Of a stretch of 64,000 nucleotides of DNA, positions 1 to 11,486 are shown one piece after another. The notes under the pieces were generated by a model, which saw only the letters and a list, made by a program, of their open reading frames with translations, did no database searches and was not told where the DNA came from. Within the stretch, counting starts at the first letter, position 1; every line of letters starts with the position of its first letter. Location of the stretch: contig NC_049980.1 of NCBI RefSeq assembly GCF_000003815.2, forward strand, positions 14,304,405 through 14,368,404, given 5' to 3'. The translations under genes were made by a program, and so were the position numbers. This DNA is from Branchiostoma floridae. Lineage: Eukaryota; Chordata; Leptocardii; Amphioxiformes; Branchiostomatidae.

Positions 1-77
1 CTTTGTAGAAGGGTCCTATATTTGCTGTTCTGTACAAGCAAACTTTCTTATTTTTATTGCCATGAGCATGCATGCAG

Positions 78-351
78 CTATTATGCATGCAACAAATGCA
101 GTGGAAAACCTGTCAGATATACGTACCCTGCTTTACACGTGCATTGACCGCATGTCAGAAACTGGGCAGCCCTAACCACCCAAGGTAATGTTGTGCGGCG
201 CCTTCCACTTTGACTGAAATTATAACACCCTTACAGCAACTATATCAGCCCCCTCCTCAAACAACTGTACCCAGAGGATGTAGCCTACAACAAAGAAGAC
301 AGTGCATTTCTTCCGCCAATCCTGAGAGAATTTCAGAGCCAAAAAAGCTAA
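78..351 (+). CDS. C-terminal end of an unrecognised protein, last two exons (partial)
   Basis: Two open segments join in frame. The first runs from an acceptor ending at base 77 (an alternative AG lies at 65-66) to a donor GTAATG at 185. The second runs from 237, after CCCTTACAG, to a TAA at 349-351. The joined reading ends with a protein-like tail that includes YPEDVAYNKEDSAFLPPILR. The upstream part contains WKTCQIYVPCFTRAL and CQKLGSPNHP. The intron between them would be only 52 bases, which is short. If it is retained, translation stops at once at a TAA at 186-188. The remainder of the gene lies left of the window. I do not recognise the family. The case rests on splice signals and protein-like composition; it could be a chance open frame. 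Confidence 0.4.
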
Positions 352-3300
352 ACCAAAGTCAGTCAGTATCATCAGTTCTGTCCTTCAAGCGCTGTTTTGA
401 CGTATCTTGAAGTTTTCAAAATAGAACCATGATCGAACAGGGGGTGGAGCTTTGGGATTGGTCTATCGGATTTCAATCATGACTGTTTAATCAGTATACT
501 TTGTTTTCTTTTACACAGATATTCGTCAGGCCAATTTGTCAAGTTCCATCCCTTCCCCATGCAGCCTGCAAACCCATGTAGTAGGCAACCAAAAATTTGA
601 TCCCATGAGCAACCAAAAATTTGACAGATTGTTCAATAACGGTTTGTTGTCTCTAAATCATACTTCCATGTCATATTACTGTTACCAACTACAAAATGTC
701 ATGTCATATACCAACTACAAAATCAGTAGGGTTCACACAAATCCAACTTTGCTCACTCTGTCTACTATCTAGTGGAAAAGGGGCCTATTCTTGAGATCAG
801 AAGATGCCAAAGACTTGTGCTTTTCCTGTACATTCACACCCATGCCAACTCGAACACAAGCATAATCAGGACAAGCTTTGTGATTTAGCTCTAGCTCGGG
901 TACCATAGTTACCACTGGCTCCCACTTACCATGTTACGCAAGCCATCAGTGGTAGCCAGGAGTAACTTGGGAGGATGGTAGCCATGCTAACCTAACTCTT
1001 TATCGATAGTAAAACCCACTAGGAGGGTGGTGTTATTGTGTAACATTACGACACATGACGAGTACCCCGTATATACATCTAAATAGAAATGCTACGCCAA
1101 ACACTGCTTGATCATAGAAATAAAGGCATGTAATAAACCATGCACTTCAATTGAAATTTTCTTCATTTTTGTCTCACAAATTTTATGTATATTTTCTACT
1201 AAAAACCCTACACAGGCAAAACTAGAAAAACCTGCTCTGCTAAAGCAGAGCATAATTTTCGGATCTTTTCAACATTCGTCAATAGTTTGTGTTTACCTGG
1301 TGCACGCGATTATGTGGAATTACCATGGTAAACATAAATATGTTCTATGTTTGAGATGTGATTGTCAACACAATACATATTTGCCTCCCTATAATCTTAG
1401 AATGGGTTTTCATTCACATCAAACATGTGGCTTAGCTGTCATGCATACACTTACAGTTATAGAAAGGTAAGAGCATTGTGTATAAGGTATGGATTGGATG
1501 GAGCAGCCTGCAACAGTAGCCATGCAGTTCCATTTTGTGTTATTCTTTTGGGGCTTTTAAAGTTGTGCCTGTGCTACGTGTCATGATAGAAGTAACCATG
1601 GGGAAGGATGTGTGTCTGTTGTGTGGAGTGTAAATTGCATGAGGACATTGGGGATCAATGTGTACATAAGGGGAAAAGTGTGCCTAAACAAAACAAAGGT
1701 ACAGGTAAGGTGGTTATGGTACACCTCTGGGCCTAAACACTGTATGGTGAATCATTTGTAAGTTAGGTACATGTAGCCAATCGTTTTTATAGTGACAAAT
1801 TTTGTCATCTCTGCTGAGACTATGCATGAGAATTTAATACTAACATTAGAATCTAGGTCTCAAAACAAGTCTACTTGTAAGTTTTCTTGATTTTCAATGG
1901 GAAGACTATTCAAACTGTCATCTTCCAGACTGGATTAACCCATCTTGTCTGTAAAAAAAGGGATGCCCACTAATGCTTTAGTTTGTTGAGGTACATGTAC
2001 AGGTACACCGGATGTTCACGTCTGGACATGTACCTAAACAATTTACAGACATAAAGATTTCAAAAAGCCCTACCTGGGACAGAAGTCAGAATCAACATCA
2101 CAGTAGAAGTTCAATCAAATTTCTTTAAAAATTATAGTTACTGAATGCATTTTATATCAGAGCCAGTTGTGCCAATGTAAAAAGCCGGTTTACAAACCTT
2201 TTAAGCAGGTTTACAAATGCTATGTTGTGAAAACACTTTAAAGTTTTAACTTCACCATTTCCTATGTGCATCAAGAACAACCATTTTGAAGCTCACATAT
2301 CTCTGCCAGAATACGACTTAGTATGCATCAAATTGGTCTTTTACATTTTATTCATACACTTTTGCAAGGGCTAGAACTGGGACAGTTGTAATTTTTATAT
2401 TCATGTCATAGTATTTTTCAATTTAATTGAGTTATTGACATCCCTCTACAAAGTCATGTATATCTGAACTTTCTGGGATGGCTGTGTATACAACTTGTGT
2501 AAAGTTTGTGTAATAAGCTCTATTAGTTTTCAAAACTAAGTGGTTGGCAATATTGTTTGAGCAGGTGATTTTTTATTATCTAATTGTTGAAAAGTATGCT
2601 TTCCTATTGAGAGGGAAACTGGTTAGCAATATTCTGTAAAGCTACTGGACTTTACCAATGATATCTTGTTATTTAATTGCTGAAAAGCGTTGGCTTTCCT
2701 ATTCAGATTCCACTACTATACTAAGTGGTATTTTGAATGAAGATTTCAAAGAGATTGAGAAAGATGTTTCATCACCAACCACATGTCTATTTATTGTAAG
2801 AACAGCAACAGCTGTTTATGCAAATACTGAACTTTGGCTTTTGACCCCATGCAGCAGTAATGTTTTCATTCAGTTCAATTTTGTGGACATTTGAGTTTAA
2901 AATGAAAAATGAAAGACATGTACCTAGTTTTACATTATATCAACAGCAAAAAATACTAAAGGGCTCACCTTTTGTGTGTTCCACCAAATCAACCAATCCC
3001 TTATGAGGTAAAGGGTGGGGCATATTTACTTGGTGCCTAGGGGGATATGGCCTTCAAACTGGAAAAGGGACTTCATGATGCTGTTTTCTGATTTGTTAGA
3101 ACCTGTTTAGATGCCTTTTTATTTTACCTTTAGGCCACATCAATTTCATTTCTTGGTTCACGGATTTTTTCATAAAAAATATGGAGTGAAAGGGCGAAAT
3201 AAAAATTGTAAAATGTTTGGGGTAAAGGTAAGGGCTAATCCAAAACATAAAGAATAAAAAGTTTTCAGCTTGAAAAAAGTACAAAACCACTATTACTGTA

Positions 3301-4413
3301 CAGTAACAGCACCTGTTCGTTGAAAATTACAAAAGTAGTGTCAGTTTTTATGTTCGTTCCATTGTTCAGGATTGAAAAATATAACTGCAATAATAATACC
3401 CACATTTTAAGGAGCTTATAATATAAAGGCCAATTTGCTACACCAGAAAGTTGGTAAATGGCTTCAATAATGGTGAAAATTTGCTGAGTGGTAATTCTCA
3501 TTTTTTTTTTCAAAAAAATAGGAGCAAGCGAATCTGTAAACCAAGAAATTAAATTGGTGTGGACTTAGGGGTTGACAGATGATGATTTTGAGTTTTGTTT
3601 CAAGTATGTTGCTGATATGTCTCATACATATAGTCCTAGGCTACAAATTGGCACCAAAAAAAGAAACCTGTATTGTTCACCATACTTCATAAGTGCATCT
3701 TAACACCCAATCATACAGTTATAACGTTATATGTATTGTTGCAAAACTTTGAATTCACTTTTTCATTGAAAATAAAGGTTCAAGTGTAGGTCAATGTATT
3801 ATAAAAGCACATTGGGTCACAGTGGGAGGGAGGCACAACAATGGATCCTGCAGATTTGATTTTTGTAAGAAAATAAAAGCATCCACCATGCAAAATATGT
3901 TTATCGTGTGGGTGGGATGAAATGGTGAGTAATCACTTGACAGCTAAAGTACTGTACACATAAACTACATGCAGGCAGCCCTATATTTGTATGTGGAATG
4001 GGGTATCTGACCATGGAAAATGGCAACACTTCCAGTATTTCCTTCCAAGTCTAAAGAAACCCAAACCTTTTCTGTGAAAATTGCTGCTACATCCAAAACC
4101 ATACCTGGGGTTTGTGTTATTCATTGTCTGGAAATGAGTCACAGGTCATCAGCAAAACTAATGACCTACAAAATGCTCATTTTGCAAGTCATTAAAAACT
4201 GCTGATGGCATTTGGGAAATGTTGAAGATAATGGTCGTGACACACCATTTTGATTTGAAGGGGACATTCTAGTTTCAATCCCTGGTTTCAGTTCTTGGTC
4301 CCTGCAACCACCGAAACAATCGGGTGTCTGGTTACCCATGTCACGTGACAAAGAGAGTGATGTTCCAAAATAGCCTCATTTGCATAATTTATGTCAACCT
4401 TCACATCACCTTC
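352..4413. other. Intergenic, AT-rich, no gene recognised
   Basis: About 4 kb between the 3' end of the first gene and the region upstream of TFIIS. The left part may be 3' untranslated sequence of the first gene; an AATAAA occurs at 1119-1124. Open frames are short and of AT-rich, low-complexity composition, and I see no splice-supported exons. No clear transposon ends were found. Confidence 0.5.
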
Positions 4414-4626
4414 TCAGACAATGAATAACATCAAATTCTGCAACAAATAGCCTGGAAAGGGAAGAAAAGGCGAAAAATCGTTAGAATTACGTCTACAGCA
4501 ACATTCCCGAAGGGTGGTACTCGACCTTTCTTTCTCAGCGAGCTCAGATTCTTCGTTTTGTGTGTCTGGTTCACAATTTTTGTTAACCAAGGGTGGGGGT
4601 TTGCTGAACAGGCTTTCGAGAGCCAT
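4414..4626 (-). other. Possible first coding exon of a divergent minus-strand gene
   Basis: A minus-strand frame opens with ATG at 4624-4626 in a good initiation context (GCGAACATGG). It reads MALESLFSKPPPLVNKNCEP, then a Glu-rich stretch. The position, about 1 kb upstream of the TFIIS start and pointing away, suits a bidirectional promoter region. No convincing splice donor or second exon was found to its left, so this may be chance. The family is not recognised. Confidence 0.18.
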
Positions 4627-5584
4627 GTTCGCCGTTTTCCGTGGCTTCTCCCCAGCCAGAATACTTCTGCCCGACTAGACTTAACTGTAGGTGCAAAAGT
4701 AAACCGTTAGACGTGAAGTTACGCTTCCATTCCGTGCTGGAAATCGCGGGTTTCATCCGAGGTATTTGTCAATCCACCTCACCAACATGGCGTCGGCTTG
4801 AAAACTGGTGCACTGCGCAACCTTTCTGCGCACAACATAACGTCATTCTTACGATGCTGGAACATACCAAACTGCAACTAGGGGTGCTATGAATTATCCA
4901 GTTTAAAAAGATATGCCAAAAACATTCATACATCCCACATAAAAAATGTTTTTGATTGAAATATGTTGTATCAATACTTAAATGTGGTAAGAAGGACACG
5001 AAGACAGACCAAAAGGTATCATATTTAAGGATTTGTATCCTGTCTTACCTGGCGTGGCATAGCAGTAAAAAGACCATATTATTGTGGAATTTTGTGGTTT
5101 TAGAAGGAAAATGATATGTTGGGTGTCATGTGTAGCTTCCAAAGTCATCCTTGTTTGAAGCAGAAGTAGGAAAATGTTTCTTAGCAATGTTCTACAGCGT
5201 TCATTTCATAAAATCGTAAATTTGCAAGAGATCGACTTGGAACATGCCACAAACAGAAATAGGGTACATCATTTTTTGAAATATTTTTATCTATTTTCTG
5301 TGCAAAACAGCCAAGATTTTAATCAAAAGAATATCAATATTATATAATATATAACATTTAAAATAATTTCATCCTGATTTATCATACTTTTAGAGATATT
5401 ATCTTTCATATGTGTAGGCATAATAACAGAAACCCCCCCTCTCTTATTTCATGCATTGTAATCACTGAAAACACCCGGCATGCTCCACGGTGCTCCCGCC
5501 ATCAGGCAAAGCCGGGTGGTAATTTGTAATTCCTGCACTTTCGCCTTCAGTTTTTCCCCCGAAAACAAATAAATTACAACAACA

Positions 5585-8500
5585 ATGGGTACCGAAGAAG
5601 ATGTTCTTCGTATCGGGAGGAAGTTGGATAAGTTAATCGCGAAGAATTCGTTCGTGAGTACTTTTTAGCGTGTATTTTCTATTTTCTAGGATATGGTCAA
5701 ATTGGATTTTGTCAACATGGCCACGCGACATAAGACAGGATCAGACGTCTGTCTAGCCAAGAGGTTGCGGAAAGTAAAACTTTACAACTCGTGAGAATGT
5801 ATAGAATTCTTTGGTCTACTTGATGAAACAAGAAGCTGTCAATTGACTACAGAACTTGTAGAAAATAGATGTGCTGTATTCTGTTGCATATTTTATTGTT
5901 GTTCATCCGAAACCAACTTGGTCTCGAAAATTACAGAGTTCTGATGAAAGCTTGTTCCCTTCCTTCATAGCATTACAATATTATTTTAATGTCTTCTGTT
6001 GTACCAAACCTATTACAGTTATCATGAGCTATGCTACAATGTATGAAGAATATGAGATGACCAATTATATATGACCAAATTTACCTGCACTATTCAGGAA
6101 CCTACATGTGCTAGTTGTTTTTTACTTTAGCCCTGCATACTGTTTGTAACGCGACTGCATTTACCACTCTCAAACTGGATGTAAAGCTACCAGAATACAA
6201 ATTTCTGTTGACATTCAATGACATGACAATAAGTTTCATTCAATGAACATTGATTTTTATACAATATAAGCACCCTTTTGATGCTATTGAACATCATTAC
6301 AGTTATATATGCAAATCATACTTCCAGTTCTTGAATCTACCTTCTGCTAATCATGATGTCACTGTGAGCATAGCAGCCATTTCACATCCTGGCAATGTGA
6401 CTGTTGAAAATTGTTATGACATACATACAATGGCAAGAAAATTTGCTTCTCAAAAGAACAATTTTATCATGAGTTGCAGTGCCAAGTACCAAACAGGCTA
6501 ACCGCTGTCATATACATTGTGACTTCATCACAGGAATTTAACATGAATTATATTATTACATTACCTTGGCAATGTAGACTTGTCCAAATGGTTTCCGTCC
6601 TATGTTGTATGTTGTAATCCTTTGTGTGATATTTTTTTTTCCATCAGGAGAATGCTCTGGACATTCTGAAGTCACTGAAGGAACTCCCGATGACTCTAGA
6701 TATTCTACAGGTACAGCTGAATAGCTTACTCATCATGATATACTTTCATTTTCTCAGATTTCTGTCTGTAGCATCTAACTAATTATTCTTAGTGTATGTA
6801 CAAAAGGCTTAAATTGGTACCAGTAACAATACAGAGCCACCAAAATTATTTATTTGGGTCCAAAACAGTAAGGTATTGGTACCGTGACTGAATAGACTTA
6901 AGTTCAAGTTACAGTTACACTGAAGTTTACATGTGTTGAACTATTTTGCATCTAGTTCTACAAACATGTTATTCATTTCACAAAGATGAAAATATTTCGC
7001 ACTTGTAGTAAAGATGAAAACATTGTATGTGCTTTCAAATCAGCACCATCTTTGATATCGTATGACTGATGAGAGCAGTTGAGCCACTCAAAAGCATGGA
7101 TTTTCAGCAAGATACCTGATGTCTAATTCACTCTAGATACTAGTACTAGTAGACATTGTTTTTTCAATTCATATTTTTGTCATCATTGGAGACCACTGTT
7201 CAGGTACTAGTGCAGAACTGCAGATACATGTACAGACCTGTACTGTAGCCTAGTGTAGGCCGTACGGTCGTACCTAAACTCTGTAGCAGTACCTGTACCT
7301 GATATTTGGTTTACTGTGTCGTTTAGGGACACAGCCATATATCACCGTAAAATAAATGTATATGTAGTTTACTGCAGTAACAATTATTTTATGGCAAAAA
7401 TGGATCTCAAACTTTAGAAACAGCATCTTCCCATTCTTTTCCTTTTCTAACAATTTCTGTCATTTGATTGATGTTTAGTGTGTTATTATGTGTCCCCATG
7501 TGATCTGAATACTGTTTCCTTACAGAAAACACGCATCGGGATGTCAGTCAATAATCTGAGGAAATCCAGCAATAGTGAGGAAGTGAACAGCCAGCCTGGC
7601 CAAGTCTTTGATAAAAAGTTGGAAGAAACTCCTCAACCAGAATGGTGAATACCTATGTGCCCAATCTTTTTTGTCTAGTTGTAATACCATCTAAGAAAAG
7701 AACAAGAAATGATCATACCTTCAAGTTCAAATACCACATTTATCAACCCATGATTGAAGTGTTCAAAAATTATTTATGTAAGGAATGCTTGCAGCTAGAT
7801 GTGCCAAGGTTAGGTGTGGCAGGTCACTCATTGTAATATAACTTCATTCTCTCGACATCTTTAAAGTATTAAACTAAAGTAAATCTCCGCAAATAGTTCA
7901 AAACTGAGAGTTGATGTTCTTTCAACTTGATGTTCTTTGTTTTCCTAAAAATCACTTGTGTGTATTTACACATGTAGGTGCCCCAAAAAGATCAGACTCC
8001 ACCTCATCAGAACCATCTGAAAAGTCTCCACCTGAAGGGACAAAGTTGCAAAGACAGGACTCCAGCAGCACTGCAGGGTCATCCTTCTCTTCTAGCCAGG
8101 ACAGCTTCCCAGCCGTGACCAAGACACATGACAGCGTGAGGGAAAAGTGCCGCGAGATGCTTGCCAATGCCCTGAAAACTGATGGTATGAAGCTTGATGT
8201 TGAACTTCATGTACAAACAACATCTATCAAAGTAACAGTTAACTGATAGTACACTATTAGTTCACTTTTGATAAAGATTTAAACAACATACACACAACTT
8301 AAGTTTAATTAGCTTGGGGAAGCTTTTGAGACGAACTCTGTCCCTTTGTCAACCCGAGGTCTCAACTTGGAGTTTCGCTGTCATGTGTAGTACACTGGTT
8401 AGTGCCCCTGCCTCTGGACAATGGAGTTGTGAGTTCCAGAATTGGAACTAATAACTCCATGGTCGAGAGGCAGGGGCACTGCTTACATGCTGCTGGAAAT

Positions 8501-11486
8501 GATTACAGTCAATAGGACAGAACGTTCAGCTGTAGTCCACTGATCATGGTACATGTACTTGTCAAAAAGATTTAGGAGAATTTCCCTGGTATAATGAACC
8601 TGTAATTAGTAAATATTGTACATAAGGTCTGTCTTCTCTGTTACAACAGTGTAAAAGTCACTGAGCTGTTCATTAAGTTCATTTGAACTTAACTTGTTTG
8701 TAATCACTTTTACTTTCTCTCTTTGTTTCCAGCTTGTTATAATGCTGGTAGTATAATCAGCTACTTAATTATGAAGCCTGTTTGTCTTAAACTTTTGAGA
8801 CGTTAGTTTGTATCAAGAGTCTTTGTTCCATTGGTTAATAAATGCAGTATGTGCACTCAAAACATTTGTAAAGTAAACATAGACAGTCTGACAGTGTATG
8901 ACTTTTATATTTGATAGATATACTAAGACAACTAAAATATTTACATTTCATATCATTCTGTGCATATATTTGTTTGCAATGTCTAATATCTGCATGGAAT
9001 CTGTATCATAATGTTTCCCCTTATCACTTGATGTGTTCTTTATCTGTAGCAAAGCCGGAGGACGATTTCAACTACGAGTTCACAGCAGCCAGAATTGAGG
9101 AATATATCCTTTCCTGATAACTCTTGTACCCATATCTTATAAAGATAATTGTTCATGTCAATCATGATGTCTATCTCCACCTGTTAAGCCCCTGACACAC
9201 TCATGGCCTTCAAAGTCAAACCTGCTCCACACTGCAGAGTTAGTCAAAGTCATGAGCAAGATCACCTGTGGTTATTAGGGGTGGTCTGTTATCTGTAAAG
9301 ACTGTATTATCCTTTCTTAGGACTTAATTTTTAGGAAAATGAAAAAAGGGACAGGCGAATCCGAGAAGCAACAAATAAAATTGTTGTGGCCTCAAGTTCA
9401 CTGATACACAGCTAGTAGGAGGTTGACATAGTCATACTAATAGTCAATGTAATTATACTTATATTCTGTAGGATCATTTGGATGTGAGGTAGTACATGCA
9501 CTGCCATAGATTCTCTTGATAGTACAATTTCAATAGTAGGTTGCTATACAATAGTGGCCCTGATATCAATAGTGAATGACTTGTATATGTACTAGACCTA
9601 TTGTCCTTGACTGCAAGCTCCACGTATCTTTCAAGAGTTTAAGAACACAGAGATGAAGTATAAGACCAGGGTGCGCAGCCGTATCGCCAACTTGAAGGAT
9701 GCTAAAAATCCCGGACTGAGAGAGAAGGTTCTTCATGGGGATGTCAGCGCTGAAAAAATGGCCAAGATGACTGCCGAGGTTAGAAATACTCTTGTACAAT
9801 AGTCTACATGTATAATGTTTCAAATTACGTGTATGTAGTTGGGCCTATGAAACAAATGTTGTGTTCCCAGTTAGCTGACCCATCCCGAGGCTCATCTCCT
9901 GGCAACAATTAGTTTTTCCAGTTGTTTCATTCATGTTTTGCAATGATGCCTTCATACTAGTTTTTGTCCTTCATAGTTAAACCAGTACCTGACACTCTAC
10001 TGTTATTACAGGCGTCTTTCACGTTGTTTTAATTGGTTGTATATGCTACAACACTTTAGACTTTGAGGTGAGCTCTTATCAAACATCTTTATTGATCAGG
10101 AAATGGCCAGTCCCGAGATGAAGGAACTTCGACAGTCCCTCACCAAGGAGGCAATTCGTGACGCTCAGATGGCCACGACAGGCGGCACCCAGACAGACCT
10201 TCTCAAGTGTGGAAAGTGTAAGAAGAGAAATGTCACCTACAATCAAGTAAGTATTGGTATTTGTGTGTGTGTGGGTGTGGGTGTGGGTGTGGGTGTGGGT
10301 GTGCATACGGTCACATGCGTGCATGCGCTTGTGCAGGTAGGGAGGGGAGCAAGTGTATATGTGATTGCAGTGGTTGCTTTGATCAAAGCAATGTCTTCAC
10401 AAGTAACGGACAAGGTAGCAATACACAGTATGTAATCTATGGGGGTTTACATGGACCACAAGATGACTAACATCAACCACATTAAAATCATAGTAGTACA
10501 GAAAATAAGCTACATAAGATGATTAAACGAACAAAGATGTTTTATTACCATCACTCACAGGCCTTTCTGTTGAAGTCAATGAACTGCAGCTGACTCACCA
10601 TGCGCATTTCTATACTGACTGGGCACATTTCACATCCCAATTTTATACAATCTGAAACACTTCTTATTTGTTTACCGTTGCTGTATTTGCTGGCTTTCAT
10701 GTAAACATTCTGAGTCAGAGAAGTGTTCAAGATTTTTGTCGCGCTAATTTTGTATCGGGACAGCATACACTACAGGGATAGTAAATAGATACATTGTACT
10801 TTGTTCTGCAGGAACAATAGGTAAGCTACATGTGCATGTAATTGTGTTGATTCTAACACCTGTGTTGTGTCCCAGGTGCAGACACGGAGTGCAGATGAAC
10901 CAATGACAACATTCTGCTACTGTAACGAGTGTGGAAACCGATGGAAGGTGAGTCCTCTCCTTACTTCCAATACAGGCTTTCAAATGACGCCCCTCATGCC
11001 TTGTTTGAAGTCTGTCAAACATAAAAGGTAGCTGAGTAACAAAGTTTTTTGTTCATGACCTCACATTTACAGCAGCCAACACTAAGTGACTGTCACCTTC
11101 CTCAGGGCAGTAGTGACTAGCTCTACTTCACACTGCAGTTAGGTGTCAAACAAATGTGGTCCTTACTCGGTCATTTACCAATTTGACGAAATTTTTTACA
11201 AATGACAGCAAGCAGCTTAAACCAATCAGCCACTAAAATTGTCATCGGGGGATTGTAATTATCATTATGTCAATACAAAGCCCTAATACTCCCTGAAATA
11301 TTGTGTTTGAATAAAAACACTAATCTATAGAACTTTAAGAGAAAATTTTGCTGATATAACACTGTAACAGGTTGATGTGGTGTGTCTGCCACTCTTGAGA
11401 GTCTGACACAAGTTGTTTCGTGGCAGATAAAAAAAGTGACTGATATCACTCATATCACTGTTCTACTTCTCTTCCAGTTCTGCTGA
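5585..11486 (+). CDS. TCEA: Transcription elongation factor TFIIS (TCEA family), nine exons
   Basis: TFIIS binds backtracked RNA polymerase II in the nucleus and stimulates transcript cleavage so elongation can resume. Coding exons: 5585-5653, 6648-6710, 7526-7644, 7978-8184, 9050-9103, 9624-9778, 10100-10246, 10876-10947, 11478-11486. The product is 297 residues (human TCEA1 is about 301). Residues 1-83 form the N-terminal LW domain, with [11 protein letters not shown] and [15 protein letters not shown] Ser/Pro-rich linker follows, then the polymerase-binding central domain from about residue 135 ([30 protein letters not shown]). The C-terminal zinc ribbon has Cys259, Cys262, Cys287 and Cys290 and the catalytic acidic pair Asp278-Glu279 in RSADEP. 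The start ATG is in ACAACAATGG and the protein begins with the expected short N-terminus. All introns are GT-AG except intron 5. Exon 3 carries one surplus base at 7586-7587 that breaks the frame as printed. The 3' untranslated end was not located. Confidence 0.95.
7586..7587 (+). other. TCEA: Apparent single-base insertion (frameshift) in TFIIS exon 3
   Basis: Reading from 7526 gives [20 protein letters not shown], then a non-homologous tail that stops at 7646-7648. Dropping one A from the AA at 7586-7587 gives [19 protein letters not shown], which matches the conserved TFIIS LW-domain helix, and reaches the donor at 7645 in the phase needed by exon 4. All other exons are intact. An assembly error or a rare allele is more likely than a dead gene. 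Confidence 0.85.
8401..8480. repeat. 37-bp-arm palindrome in TFIIS intron 4
   Basis: Arms 8401-8437 and 8444-8480 are inverted copies with about five mismatches and a 6-base loop. Both outer ends read AGTGCCCCTGCCTCT. The sequence entering it from the left (GTACACTGGTTAGTGCC) resembles a tRNA A-box. It is probably a folded-back, SINE- or MITE-derived fragment. Confidence 0.6.
9104..9623 (+). other. TCEA: U12-type AT-AC intron of TFIIS
   Basis: The intron begins ATATCCTTT at 9104-9112, an exact U12 5' splice site of the AT class. It ends AC at 9622-9623 and has TCCTTGAC at 9604-9611 as a near-consensus U12 branch site, with the branch A about 13 bases from the end. Splicing here joins T|GT to make Cys171 and yields [17 protein letters not shown], which matches the TFIIS central domain. 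No GT donor near exon 5 keeps the frame; exon 5 would otherwise run into a TGA at 9115. Confidence 0.92.
10261..10312. repeat. GT/GGGTGT microsatellite in TFIIS intron 7
   Basis: (GT)n grades into (GGGTGT)n just after the exon 7 donor at 10247. It explains the short Cys-Gly and Val-Gly open frames here. Confidence 0.9.

Noticed and set aside
7526-7648. TFIIS exon 3 read as printed, ending in a stop at 7646
   Set aside because: The alternative frame carries the conserved [14 protein letters not shown] and reaches a donor in the right phase, so the stop is a consequence of a one-base insertion.
9050-9117. TFIIS exon 5 ending with the in-frame TGA at 9115
   Set aside because: A U12 donor lies at 9104 and the downstream exons continue the conserved protein.
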